Source: Thiodiazotropha sp037384425
GTDB lineage: Bacteria > Pseudomonadota > Gammaproteobacteria > Chromatiales > Chromatiaceae
Length of the DNA: 64,000 nt
Direction: 5' to 3'
NCBI GenBank assembly: GCA_037384425.1
Contig: JARROA010000013.1
Coordinates: forward strand, 29,977-93,976
The notes under the pieces are model-generated. The model made no database searches. It saw only the letters and a list, made by a program, of their open reading frames with translations, and was not told the DNA's origin. The position numbers were made by a program, and so were the translations under genes. Positions 8,439 to 17,280 of this stretch are shown here, piece after piece. Position 1 is the first letter of the stretch. The number at the start of each line of letters is the position of its first letter.

Positions 8439-9344
8439 ATGTCTGCCGCGCAATCAGAACCTTTCCGCTGTCGATTCCTCTGTCTGACCTGTCTTTTCTT
8501 CGGCGGGTTTTTCCTACAGACCATCGAAGCCGGAGAGCGCGTTGCGGCGGAGATCTACGGGGCCGGTTTCCATGAATCGGTGTGGCATTTCAGCGGCTCC
8601 AGCGCTTTGTGCGAGCTGACTCACGAGATTCCGCAGTTCGGACAGGCGCGCTTCCGTCGTCTTGCCGGAGAGGAACTGAGCTTCCGCATCGACACCTATC
8701 AGCCGGTACCGGAGCGGATCGAAGGGGTCGTGCGGGAGTTGTCGCCGCCGTGGGGCCATGTCCCGGCCGATCCGTTGGAACAGATCATTACCGTTGAATC
8801 GGGTCTTCATCCCATCCGTCTGGACCGCCGTCCGTCAGGCTGGTTGTTCTCCACCCTGGCCAAGGGGCAGGTCGGCAGTTTCGATATGCTGGATTGGAAC
8901 GACAGTCGCAAACAGCTTCGGATTCAACTCTCCCCGATCCATTTCCAGCAGGCCAGCAGGGCATTCAAACAGTGCGTGCAGGAGCTCGGCCAGGACGGTT
9001 TCCGGGCTTTGCGATCCACCACGGTCCATTTCGACCTCAATGTGGATCGGCTCGGCAAAGAGGCCACAGACGTGCTCAAACGCCTTGCGGACTATATCAA
9101 GGCGGATTCACGCATCAAGACGATACGCATCAGCGGCCATGCGGACGATCAGGGAGCCATTCGCTACAACCTGCGTCTCTCCGCCCGCCGGGCCAAACGG
9201 GTTCGCGACTATCTGGTGCAGATGGGTGTGGAGCGGAAACTGCTTTCGCAGCGCCACTATGGCGAGTCCCGACCCAAGGTGCGGGGACGCACGGAGGCCG
9301 CCAGGGCCGCCAACCGGCGGGCGGAAATCGAGCTGGTGCGTTGA
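8439..9344 (+). CDS. motY: MotY-like flagellar stator protein (OmpA C-terminal domain)
   Basis: A 301-residue exported protein with a hydrophobic N-terminal signal (CRFLCLTCLFFGGFFLQ). Residues ~35-180 resemble the MotY N-terminal domain (GFHESVWHFSGSSALCELTHEIP; read in parts). Residues ~185-300 are an OmpA-like peptidoglycan-binding domain (VHFDLNVDRL, ISGHADDQGAIRYNLRLSARRA). MotY forms the T ring around the motor of sodium- or proton-driven polar flagella and anchors the stator. Length is close to known MotY (about 290). It has no strong ribosome site. A sigma-28-like promoter just upstream fits a flagellar role. Confidence 0.85.
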   Translation: MSAAQSEPFRCRFLCLTCLFFGGFFLQTIEAGERVAAEIYGAGFHESVWHFSGSSALCELTHEIPQFGQARFRRLAGEELSFRIDTYQPVPERIEGVVRELSPPWGHVPADPLEQIITVESGLHPIRLDRRPSGWLFSTLAKGQVGSFDMLDWNDSRKQLRIQLSPIHFQQASRAFKQCVQELGQDGFRALRSTTVHFDLNVDRLGKEATDVLKRLADYIKADSRIKTIRISGHADDQGAIRYNLRLSARRAKRVRDYLVQMGVERKLLSQRHYGESRPKVRGRTEAARAANRRAEIELVR

Positions 9345-9381
9345 CGGAAGACGCTTCGGCTTGCGCCGAACCCTCACCACG

Positions 9382-9531
9382 CTGGTAGGGTGAGGCTTGC
9401 CGCACCAAATGGGCTGAGACCTCTCCGCCTCTGCGCCAGAATCACTGATTTCCGCGGGATCCTGCTTTCATGGTGCGGCAAACCGCACCCTACACTTCGA
9501 AGCCTACTTTAGGGTGGGGCCCAGCCCCACC
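9382..9531. repeat. REP-like repeat cluster (GTGCGGC and GTGGGGC types)
   Basis: Three elements lie between motY and wecB. A right-type arm (TAGGGTGAGGCTTGCCGCACC) sits at 9386-9406, a left-type arm (GTGCGGCAAACCGCACC) at about 9473-9489, and a short GTGGGGCCCAGCCCCAC hairpin ends at about 9531. The convergent gap between the flanking genes may use these hairpins as terminators. Confidence 0.75.
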
Positions 9532-9587
9532 GAGATTCGATTCAGGTGATGGCCGGTCGATAGGCGTAATTCAATCGGAGACCTGGA

Positions 9588-10727
9588 TCAGAGTCCGAAT
9601 ACCTGCTTGATCGACGCCACCACGCGGTCGGCGGTATGGCCGTCCCAGAGTTCGGGAGCACTGCCCTGGCCGGACTCGCCGGCGAGCACGGCGTCTATCT
9701 TGTCCTCCACGTCCTCCAGGGTGCAGAGCTGGTTGGTGCCCTGGGTGATGGTGATCGGCCGCTCGGTGTTGGGTCGCAGGGTCAGGCAGGGGATGCCCAG
9801 GTAGGTGGTCTCCTCCTGCAGGCCGCCGGAGTCGGTGATGGCCAGGCGGCAGTTGAAGACCAGGTTCATGAAGCTGATGTAGTTCAGCGGCTCCAGCAGC
9901 TTGATCGCCGGTTTGTCGGCCAGTTCGGCGATCAGTCCGGTGTTCTCCAGGTTTTTGCGCGTGCGGGGATGGACCGGGAAGATGATCGGCATGCGTTTCG
10001 ACAGGTGGTTGATCATGTCGCACAGCGCCTTCAGCGATTCGGGGCTGTCCACGTTGGCGGGGCGGTGCAGGGTGAGCACCGCGTAGTTGCCCTTGTCGAC
10101 ACCGTGCTGCTCATAGACGGGGGTGGCCTCGATGGTCTCGCGCATCATCTCCAGTGAGTCGATCATGATGTTGCCGACCCGTATGATCTTCTCCTTCGCC
10201 ACCCCCTCGTGCAGCAGGTGTTCGTCACCGTCGGGGGAGGGTGTCCAGAGCAGGTCCGCCAGAACGTCGGTGGCCAGGCGGTTGACCTCCTCGGGCATGG
10301 TGCGGTCGAAGGAGCGCAGTCCGGCTTCCAAATGGGCCACCAGCGGACGGTTGAGGCCGGTGGCGGGATCGTTCTCTGAGAGGCTGTAGACCACCTTGGT
10401 GGCGGCCAGGGTGCAGGCGATGGTGGAGTTGACGTCACCCACCACCACCACCATGTCGGGACGCTTCTCCATCACCACCTTTTCGTAGGCCATCATGACC
10501 CGGCCGGTCTGTTCCGCGTGGCTGCCGCTACCGGCACCCAGATGGATATGGGGCTCCGGCAGGCGCAGGTCCTGGAAAAAGGCGTCCGACATGTTGAGAT
10601 CGTAGTGTTGGCCCGTGTGCACGATCACCGGCTCCAGCGCCTCCTCTTTGCAGAGGGCGTGGTAGAGGGGGGCGATTTTCATGAAATTGGGGCGTGCGGC
10701 GGCGATCAGGTGGATGGTGCGGGTCAT
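9588..10727 (-). CDS. wecB: UDP-N-acetylglucosamine 2-epimerase (non-hydrolysing)
   Basis: A 379-residue cytoplasmic enzyme interconverting UDP-GlcNAc and UDP-ManNAc for surface polysaccharide synthesis. Family signatures are present: AAARPNFMKIAPLYHAL near the N-terminus, HTGQHYD, VVVGDVNST, HLEAGLRSFD, and the C-terminal TDSGGLQEE UDP-binding segment. Length matches the family (about 375). The start is an ATG with GGAG about 14 bases upstream. It is not embedded in a polysaccharide cluster here; the only neighbour in the same orientation is the zinc transporter gene. Confidence 0.95.
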   Translation of the reverse strand: MTRTIHLIAAARPNFMKIAPLYHALCKEEALEPVIVHTGQHYDLNMSDAFFQDLRLPEPHIHLGAGSGSHAEQTGRVMMAYEKVVMEKRPDMVVVVGDVNSTIACTLAATKVVYSLSENDPATGLNRPLVAHLEAGLRSFDRTMPEEVNRLATDVLADLLWTPSPDGDEHLLHEGVAKEKIIRVGNIMIDSLEMMRETIEATPVYEQHGVDKGNYAVLTLHRPANVDSPESLKALCDMINHLSKRMPIIFPVHPRTRKNLENTGLIAELADKPAIKLLEPLNYISFMNLVFNCRLAITDSGGLQEETTYLGIPCLTLRPNTERPITITQGTNQLCTLEDVEDKIDAVLAGESGQGSAPELWDGHTADRVVASIKQVFGL

Positions 10728-10844
10728 GGGCGAGGCTCTACTCCGTGTCGATGGGTATTTCTGTTTCGGTTTGATTGAGGTTGCTGATTGCTATTCTGGA
10801 GCAGACGGGACGCGGTTGCCAGTATCAGACGGCAAACAGGATCC

Positions 10845-11861
10845 TCAGAACCAGCGCATCAGACGCAGTAACCAAAGCGAGATGCCGCCGACGACCAACG
10901 CCAGCAGACAGACGACCCAGAAGGCGATGGGGTTGTCGATGCCCGGCATACCGCCCACATTGATGCCCAACAAGCCGGTGAGAAAGCCAAGCGGCAGAAA
11001 CACGCTGGTGATGATGGCGAGTACGTACATGCGCCGTTCGGTCTGTTCGGTCAGCTTCTGGGTCAGTTCCTCCTGGGCCACCTGGGTCTGGTCGCGAATG
11101 GCGTCCAACCCCTCCAGGTAGCGTTGGGTCTGGTCGGCGATCTCGTTCAGTCGCGAGCGGGCATCGCTGCTGAGCCAATCGAGCTCCAGCGCCTGCAGGC
11201 GTTTCAGGGCGTCCCGCTGGGGTGCCAGGTAGCGGCGAAGGTGGATCACGATGCGGCGCGTGTCGGAGATCTCGCTGCGGAGGCTGCCGCTCTCGTGATC
11301 GGTCAGGCGCTCCTCGAGCGCCAGGGCGGCGTCTTCCAGGGATTCGATGACATCGTCCATACGCTTGACCAGGTTTTCGCCCAACTGGGCCAGAAAGCTG
11401 CCCTGGCTGCGTGGCCCCGTACCCTTGCTCAGACGTTCCTGCAGATCGGCAATCGAGGCCAGGCGCCGGTGCCGGCAGCTGATGATGCGTCGCTCCTCGA
11501 GCCAGATACGCACCGAGACCATGTCCTCCGGGTCGGCGCCGGGATTGAGGTTGACGCCGCGCAGGATGGTGAGCAGACCGCTCTCGAACAGTTCGCAGCG
11601 GGGCCGGCTCTCGTCGGAGGTCAGCACTCTGCGCACGATGCGGTCGATGCCGCTCTCCTCATCCAGCCAGCGCAGGGAGTTGGGGTGGCTGTAGTCGAGA
11701 TGGATCCAGATCAGGCCATGGTCCGGCCGCCAGTCGGCGATATCCTCCCAGCCGAGGCGTTGCCCCCCGCCCTGGCCGTCGAGCAGCCAGGCGGTCACCA
11801 GACCATTTTCGTTGTCCGAAGGGGCTTGAGTCGCTGGTGTGTCGTTCATCTCATCGGGCAT
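10845..11861 (-). CDS. zntB: ZntB/CorA-type zinc transporter
   Basis: A 338-residue CorA-superfamily protein with a large cytoplasmic N-terminal domain, a long helix (about residues 180-270) and two C-terminal transmembrane helices. The signature after TM1 is GINVGGMPG, the ZntB-type variant of the CorA GMN motif, which points to zinc rather than magnesium. ZntB proteins assemble as pentamers. The frame is open to 11906, but the ATG at 11861, with GGA nearby, gives a length closer to known ZntB (about 327). The Arg/Phe end (LMRWF) is typical. Confidence 0.88.
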   Translation of the reverse strand: MPDEMNDTPATQAPSDNENGLVTAWLLDGQGGGQRLGWEDIADWRPDHGLIWIHLDYSHPNSLRWLDEESGIDRIVRRVLTSDESRPRCELFESGLLTILRGVNLNPGADPEDMVSVRIWLEERRIISCRHRRLASIADLQERLSKGTGPRSQGSFLAQLGENLVKRMDDVIESLEDAALALEERLTDHESGSLRSEISDTRRIVIHLRRYLAPQRDALKRLQALELDWLSSDARSRLNEIADQTQRYLEGLDAIRDQTQVAQEELTQKLTEQTERRMYVLAIITSVFLPLGFLTGLLGINVGGMPGIDNPIAFWVVCLLALVVGGISLWLLRLMRWF

Positions 11862-11942
11862 TCGTTTTCCATCGGGCCAGCCGACGCGGCCAATCTCCGT
11901 CAGCATAGCCGGTTTTGTGTCAGGTGCAGCAGTAACTGGGGC

Positions 11943-12848
11943 TTAGACTTCCCAATAGGGCCGTTCGGATATCCGCTCGAGCATGAAGTCGAGAAAGGCG
12001 CGGACCTTCGGTGACAGGTGGCGCCGTTGCGGATAGACGGCGTAGATGCTGACTTCGAGGGCAGTGTACTCCCGCAGAACGGCCTGCAGCCTCCCCGACT
12101 TGATGTCGTCACCGACGACGAAAGTGGGGGTCAGAGTGACGCCGGCCTCCCGCAGCAGCGCCTCCCGTAGACCCAGGCTGTTGTTGATCTGAATGTTTCC
12201 CTGAACGGGAACCCGGATGATGCCACCTTGCGCTGAGCGGAAGTGCCATTCGTTCGGCGAGTCTTGGTACTTGAAGGTGATGGCGTTGTGGTCGCGCAGC
12301 TCCTCCGGCGTGTGGGGGACACCGTGCCGCACGAAATAGCCCGGCGCCGCGCAGACCACGTGGCGGCAGGGGCCGAGACGGCGGGCGACCAGTGACGAAT
12401 CGGGCAGTTCGCCGATACGTATCGCCAGATCGAAACTCTCCTGCACCAGATCCACCCGCCGGTCATCCAGGCTCATGTCCACCGCCAGGTCGGGGTAGCG
12501 CGCCAGGAACTCGGGCAGCGCCGGTGAGATGTGCATAATTCCGAACGACATCGGGCAGTTGATTTTCAGCGTTCCGCGTGGAGCGTTCTGCAACCTGGAG
12601 ACTTCGGCTTCCGCCTCTTCGAGTTCCTGCAGTCCCAGTCGACTGCGTTCATAGAAAGCACGACCCACTTCGGTCAGGCTGAGTCGACGCGTGGTGCGAT
12701 TGAGCAAACGCGCGCCGAGTCGTTCTTCGAGTCGGGTGACATATTTGCTGATCACCGATTTCGATAGCCTCAGCCGTTCAGCCGCGGCGGTGAAGCTGCC
12801 GGCATCGACAACCTGAACGAATACGGCGATATCGGTCAGTGGATCCAC
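11943..12848 (-). CDS. LysR-family transcriptional regulator
   Basis: A 301-residue regulator. Residues ~5-62 are the winged helix-turn-helix (FVQVVDAGSFTAAAERLRLSKSVISKYVTRLE in parts), followed by the LTEVGRAFYER linker and a two-lobed effector domain. It belongs to the branch that regulates quinone, aldehyde or drug responses, judged only from general resemblance. The GTG at 12848 (VDPLTDIAVF) is preferred over a TTG four codons upstream. It is divergent from the nitroreductase gene with a 160-base shared region, so it probably controls the nitroreductase/exporter/cyclase cluster. Confidence 0.9.
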   Translation of the reverse strand: MDPLTDIAVFVQVVDAGSFTAAAERLRLSKSVISKYVTRLEERLGARLLNRTTRRLSLTEVGRAFYERSRLGLQELEEAEAEVSRLQNAPRGTLKINCPMSFGIMHISPALPEFLARYPDLAVDMSLDDRRVDLVQESFDLAIRIGELPDSSLVARRLGPCRHVVCAAPGYFVRHGVPHTPEELRDHNAITFKYQDSPNEWHFRSAQGGIIRVPVQGNIQINNSLGLREALLREAGVTLTPTFVVGDDIKSGRLQAVLREYTALEVSIYAVYPQRRHLSPKVRAFLDFMLERISERPYWEV

Positions 12849-13008
12849 AGGTCGTCTCAATTATTAAATATTCGTGAACAATGTTATTCCAGTATGGCAG
12901 ATTATAAAACATAGGATTACCACTATCGTTGTTCTCACCGACCGATGCGCCATTGCAGCGAATTGCCCTGGCGACGATCAACCATCCATCAGTGAGAGGA
13001 GGACGACC

Positions 13009-13674
13009 ATGAACCACACGCCCGATTACTCAAGGGACCACTATTCAGGGGGCCGTAAAGCCGATCACCCGATCAGCAGCCTGTTTCTGCAACGTTGGTC
13101 ACCGCGCGCCTTCGATGCATCGTCCATGCCCGAGGCGGATCTGTTGACCCTGCTCGAGGCGGCCCGTTGGGCGCCCTCCGCTTACAACATCCAGCCCTGG
13201 CGCTTTGTCTATGTCCTGCGGGACGACAGCGACTGGGAGCGCTATCTGGCGCTGCTCGATCCTTTCAATGCGGACTGGGCCGGAGCAGCGTCCGCCCTGC
13301 TGTTTCTGGTTTCGGACAGGCTGATGCCGAATGACCGGGGAGCCCATCCCCCAGCGCGCTCACAAACCCACAGTTTCGATGCCGGTGCCGCCTGGGCCCA
13401 TCTGGCGTTGCAGGCGACGGCACTGGGGTATCAGGCCCATGCCATGGCCGGCATCCGCTTCGAAGTGATCCGGCAACGGCTCTCGATCCCGGACAATTAT
13501 CGGATCGAAATCGCCGTGGCCATCGGCCGGCTGGCGGCGCCTTCACGTCTGCCATCGGCGCTCAGGCAGCGTGAAACGCCCAGCTCGCGTTTGCCTCTCG
13601 ACAGGATCGCCTTTGCTGGTCGCTTTCCGTCCCAGTCCACGCAGACGCCCCGGAAGCGAGCACGACGGGGATGA
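13009..13674 (+). CDS. nitroreductase family protein
   Basis: A 221-residue FMN-dependent oxidoreductase. The ATG at 13009 has a strong AGGAGG six bases upstream; the open frame continues upstream without one. Family marks are the early RWSPRAFD arginine-rich FMN-binding segment, the EAARWAPSAYNIQPWRF motif and the Gly-rich AIGRLA near the end. It would reduce nitro compounds, quinones or flavin analogues with NAD(P)H. It leads a cluster with a DMT exporter, a cyclase and an SDR protein; its stop overlaps the exporter start. Confidence 0.9.
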   Translation: MNHTPDYSRDHYSGGRKADHPISSLFLQRWSPRAFDASSMPEADLLTLLEAARWAPSAYNIQPWRFVYVLRDDSDWERYLALLDPFNADWAGAASALLFLVSDRLMPNDRGAHPPARSQTHSFDAGAAWAHLALQATALGYQAHAMAGIRFEVIRQRLSIPDNYRIEIAVAIGRLAAPSRLPSALRQRETPSSRLPLDRIAFAGRFPSQSTQTPRKRARRG

Positions 13675-14552
13675 TGAGGGAACCCGCCGTATTACTGCTG
13701 ATAACGGGTATCCTGATCGGACTCAATTTTCCCTTGGGCAAGCTTGCCGGGGAGGCCGGCGTCTCACCGATGATCTGGGCCCTGCTGATCTCGCTTGGCG
13801 CCGTCCTGGTGGCGTTGCCGCTGTTGCTGGCAAGCGGGCAGCGGGTGCGGCCTACCCGGCGGGTGTTGCGCTATGCCGCGATTTCTTCGCTTGTCTCCTT
13901 CGTTACGCCCAACCTACTGCTGTTCTCGGTCATTCCCCATGCCGGCGCGGGCTATACCGGGTTGATGTTCGCCCTGTCGCCGGTATTCACGTTGTTGCTG
14001 GCCTCCCTGTTCGGGCTCAGGACCCCCCGCACTCTCGGCCGCATCGGGATCGCCATCGGCTTGCTCGGTGCCGTGCTGGTAAGTCTGACGCGGAGCGTTG
14101 AGCCCGCCGGCCCCGGTGCCGGGTGGCTGCTTGTCGCACTGGTGATTCCCATCGCGCTGGCGCTGGGCAACGTCTATCGCACCCTGGACTGGCCGGATGA
14201 GGCTTCACCCAATCTGTTGGCCTTCTGGGGGCATCTCTTCTCCAGCAGTGTGTTCATTGCGCTCCTGCTGCTGACCCGGGGCACGCTTCCCCTGGCTGAA
14301 CTGATACCGGCTGCCGGCGCCGCGTTGGCACAGTTGCTGGTGGCCGGCATGACCTTCCCCGCCTTCTTCCGGCTGCAACGCCAGGGCGGTCCCGTGCTGC
14401 TCAGCCAGATCGGCTATGTAGCGGCCGCTGTGAGTCTGGTCGCCGCCACCCTGTTTCTTGGCGAAACCTACCATCCGGCCACCTGGCTGGGAGCCGCCGT
14501 GATTGGGGTCGGCATCGCCATCACCCTGATCGCTCAGTCGAGCGAAAACTGA
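13671..14552 (+). CDS. EamA/DMT-family transporter
   Basis: A 293-residue inner-membrane protein with about ten hydrophobic helices in two homologous halves, the drug/metabolite transporter layout. The N-terminal half has the LNFPLGKLAGEAGVSPMIWA region and a GYTGLMFALSPVFT stretch typical of EamA domains. It starts with tandem ATGs overlapping the nitroreductase stop codon. Substrate is unknown; by context it could export a product of the neighbouring nitroreductase or cyclase. Confidence 0.88.
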   Translation: MMREPAVLLLITGILIGLNFPLGKLAGEAGVSPMIWALLISLGAVLVALPLLLASGQRVRPTRRVLRYAAISSLVSFVTPNLLLFSVIPHAGAGYTGLMFALSPVFTLLLASLFGLRTPRTLGRIGIAIGLLGAVLVSLTRSVEPAGPGAGWLLVALVIPIALALGNVYRTLDWPDEASPNLLAFWGHLFSSSVFIALLLLTRGTLPLAELIPAAGAALAQLLVAGMTFPAFFRLQRQGGPVLLSQIGYVAAAVSLVAATLFLGETYHPATWLGAAVIGVGIAITLIAQSSEN

Positions 14553-14565
14553 TTCGGAGGTCAGC

Positions 14566-15576
14566 ATGAAATCGGAATATCAAAACTTGATCGGTGTCGT
14601 TGTTCTTTCGAGCCAGCTGGCGCTGGGTGGCTTCGCCCACGCCGAATCCCCGGTCGTGGGGCGTAGCCCCTGGGGGCCATCCGACGAGATCGGCCGGCTC
14701 AACCTGATGACGGGGGAGTCGCGCGAGGCCATCCTGTCGCGTATCGCCGGCGGCGCCGTCTACGATCTCTCAGTGGACTACTTTATCGGTATGCCCAGCT
14801 GGCAGGCTGCCGGCGATCCCCACTATCGTATCTGGATGACCCATACACCCCACGGAACGGTGATTGACGATCCGCTGAAGCTCGGCGGCAAGATGAACCG
14901 GCATGTCAGCTATACCGGCGCTGCCGTCTCCATGTACACCCACATGGGGACGCATATCGATGCCCTGGCCCACTTCGGGCTCGACGGCAGGATCTGGAAC
15001 GGCTTTCGCGCAGACGAGCAGCTCGGTGATCGGGGCTGGCGGATCGCCGGGGCCGAGAACATACCCCCCATCGTGGCGCGTGGCGTGCTGATCGATGTGG
15101 CCGCGGCCAAAGGGGTGAAGATGCTCCCGGACGGCTATCGCGTGACCCGTGAGGACCTGGTCGAGGCGCTGCAACGGCAACAGGTAGAGTTGCAGTCGGG
15201 GGATGTGGTGTTGATCCGCACCGGCCGCATGCAGCACTATGAAGATGCGGCGGCCTACATGGAGAATCCTCCCGGGCTGGGACTCTCGGCCGCACGCTAT
15301 CTGGTGGAAGAGGGCGGTGCCATGATCGTCGGCGCCGACAATCTGAGTTTCGAGTCCTTCCCCTCGGAGATCGCGAGCAACTATGTCCCGGTGCATACCT
15401 ATCTGCTGGCTGAACAGGGTACCCCTATCATGGAGCTGGTCTATCTTGAGGCGCTTTCGCGCGACAGGCTTTACGAGTTCGCCTTTATCGGCGGTTCGCT
15501 GAAGTTTCGCGGTGCCGACGGCGCGCCCATCCGTCCTATCGCCGTGCCACTCGGGAAGCTCGATGAAACTCAGTGA
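14566..15576 (+). CDS. secreted cyclase-family (kynurenine formamidase-like) hydrolase
   Basis: A 336-residue protein with an N-terminal signal peptide ending near FAHAES. The metal-binding HxGTHxDxxxH signature is present (His126, His130, Asp132, His136, in THMGTHIDALAH). This family (PF04199) contains metal-dependent amide or lactone hydrolases such as kynurenine formamidase; the specific substrate cannot be assigned. GGAGG lies seven bases before the ATG. It follows the exporter gene by 13 bases. Periplasmic location is unusual for formamidase but known among cyclase-like members. Confidence 0.85.
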   Translation: MKSEYQNLIGVVVLSSQLALGGFAHAESPVVGRSPWGPSDEIGRLNLMTGESREAILSRIAGGAVYDLSVDYFIGMPSWQAAGDPHYRIWMTHTPHGTVIDDPLKLGGKMNRHVSYTGAAVSMYTHMGTHIDALAHFGLDGRIWNGFRADEQLGDRGWRIAGAENIPPIVARGVLIDVAAAKGVKMLPDGYRVTREDLVEALQRQQVELQSGDVVLIRTGRMQHYEDAAAYMENPPGLGLSAARYLVEEGGAMIVGADNLSFESFPSEIASNYVPVHTYLLAEQGTPIMELVYLEALSRDRLYEFAFIGGSLKFRGADGAPIRPIAVPLGKLDETQ

Positions 15577-15708
15577 ACCCTGTCAGGCCCGCGCCATCCG
15601 ATACCTGGATCAAGGGCAGCTTGACCCTGATGCTAACGTGGGTTTACGGCATCCTCCGCCGCGGCGATGGGTCCGACATATCGAGCACGATTGCCAGGAG
15701 TCACGGCT

Positions 15709-16416
15709 ATGAAGATAAAGCGTATTTGCATCGTTGGCGCTTCCGGCAAGCTCGGACAGTACATGGTCCAGCATGCTCTCGATCGGGGTTATGCAGTGGT
15801 TGGGGTCTGCCGGGCACAGAGTGTCGGCAAACTCGAGAAGTTCAAGCACAGGATCACCATCCTGCCCGGAGCCACGAATGACCGGGAGGTCATCCGGCAG
15901 GCGGTAGCGGGCTGCGACGGCGTACTGACGGTGCTCGTTCCCTGGGGCGTCCATCACTACGCGACGGGAACGGCTCAAGCGGTGCTCGACTTCGCCGAAC
16001 CGGGTGCCCGCCTGATCTTCTCCTGCGGCTGGCACATTACGAAAGACGGGTTGGATGTCTATCCCAAAACCTTCAAGTTGCTGCTCGCCGTTTTCGGTTG
16101 GGTGGCGAAACGGATACGCTTCGCGGACATCGACGATCAGGTCGAGGCCTGTCGCCGTATCTTCGCCAGCGACCGGCGCTGGACGGTCGTCCGGGGCAGC
16201 GACCTGGAGGAGGGTGAGGGCCAGGGCCTGCCGGTCTGGAGCAGGCATGTCGGGGATCCCATCCTGGGGAGCAACCTGACGCGACGGATCGACTTTGCCC
16301 TGTTCATGGTAGAGGCCCTGGTCAACGACACACTGATTCATGAGGCGCCGGCTATCGTCGGTTGTCAGACGCCTTCCGCGCGTCGCTTCAGTGAGCGCAA
16401 ACCGCAGAGCAATTGA
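15709..16416 (+). CDS. NAD(P)-binding atypical SDR (NmrA-like) protein
   Basis: A 235-residue Rossmann-fold protein. The ATG at 15709 has AGGAG eight bases upstream; an in-frame upstream ATG does not. The dinucleotide-binding loop IVGASGKLGQYMV opens the protein, as in atypical short-chain dehydrogenases/NmrA relatives. No YxxxK catalytic pair is evident. Its role is unknown; it is the last member of the LysR-flanked cluster, 132 bases after the cyclase gene. Confidence 0.8.
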   Translation: MKIKRICIVGASGKLGQYMVQHALDRGYAVVGVCRAQSVGKLEKFKHRITILPGATNDREVIRQAVAGCDGVLTVLVPWGVHHYATGTAQAVLDFAEPGARLIFSCGWHITKDGLDVYPKTFKLLLAVFGWVAKRIRFADIDDQVEACRRIFASDRRWTVVRGSDLEEGEGQGLPVWSRHVGDPILGSNLTRRIDFALFMVEALVNDTLIHEAPAIVGCQTPSARRFSERKPQSN

Positions 16417-16768
16417 AGCTGCATTGATGCGCGTCCCGCTCACTCGTTGAGAATATCGAACAGAGCATATTGAGCCTGATCCCCCAGCGCTCTCCGAGAC
16501 GTTTACCGGCTACATCTCTGCCTGGGGGCAAGGCGGCCGTCGCTGCTGGGACAATAGTGCCCGATCGGGTTTAACCATGGCAGAATCTGTCATGTATATT
16601 ACTTTCGGATCAGTAACTGGCAGGCAGGTCGACAGTTGGCAGCAAATGTGTCGAAGTGTCAGCCGATACGGTGAGCAGGTTCAGCCTGGTCATTCCGAAT
16701 GCCGGTCGTGGTCATGGAACGGCTGTCGACGCGGGGGTCTCCACGACAGGTCTACGTGAGCGCATACC
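16417..16768. other. 352-base gap with a 21-base repeat
   Basis: No gene is supported. A 21-base segment at 16596-16616 (containing TACTTTCGGATCAGTAA) recurs exactly at 21605-21625. No clear promoter or terminator was found. Confidence 0.5.
16596..16616. repeat. 21-base direct repeat, copy 1
   Basis: Identical to 21605-21625. The core TTACT...AGTAA is a short inverted repeat around eight bases. Each copy lies 5' of a gene: 150 bases before the protease gene here, and about 20 bases before the coiled-coil protein gene at copy 2. Confidence 0.75.
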
Positions 16769-17269
16769 ATGAGCGAAGAGGTGAAAAAGAACAATCAAAC
16801 CGGGATTAAGATGGAACGTCACGCCATCGGTTGGCGTGAGTGGGTCACACTGCCCGAACTGGGGATCGATGCCATCAAGGCCAAGGTGGATACCGGCGCG
16901 CGTACTTCCGCGCTGCACGCCTTCGCGGTGGAGCCTTATGAGGAGTCCGGTGTACGCATGGTGCGTTTCGGTATTCACCCGATACAGAAACGCACGGACG
17001 TGGAGCTCATCTGTTCTGCCCCGGTGGTCGACCGGCGCTGGGTCTCGGACTCCGGCGGACATCGCGAACAGCGCTGGGTGATCGTGACCCCGGTCCGTAT
17101 CGGCGACATCGAATGGCCGGTCGAGTTGACCCTGACCAATCGGGACAGCATGCTGTTTCGTATGCTTCTGGGTCGCACCGGCATGGGCAAACAGTTTCTG
17201 GTGCGACCCGACGCCTCTTACCTTCTCGGCAAGCCACCGCATTGGGTGGCGCACAAACAGAGATCCTGA
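16769..17269 (+). CDS. RimK-associated retropepsin-like protease domain protein
   Basis: A 166-residue soluble protein of the family once annotated as ATP-dependent zinc protease (PF05618). It is a pepsin-like aspartyl fold with the VDTGARTSALHA motif at residues ~40-52, where Asp-Thr-Gly is the expected active site. Genes of this family are characteristically linked to RimK-type glutamate ligases and a M14-like deacylase, exactly as here. It would process a glutamate-modified product; the substrate is unknown. It is 11 bases upstream of rimK. Confidence 0.88.
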   Translation: MSEEVKKNNQTGIKMERHAIGWREWVTLPELGIDAIKAKVDTGARTSALHAFAVEPYEESGVRMVRFGIHPIQKRTDVELICSAPVVDRRWVSDSGGHREQRWVIVTPVRIGDIEWPVELTLTNRDSMLFRMLLGRTGMGKQFLVRPDASYLLGKPPHWVAHKQRS

Positions 17270-17280
17270 AGGAAACTATC

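Noticed and set aside
15573..15881. Plus-strand frame overlapping the cyclase stop and the SDR start
   Set aside because: It overlaps the well-supported SDR gene, with its AGGAG-ATG start at 15709, and has no homology I recognise.
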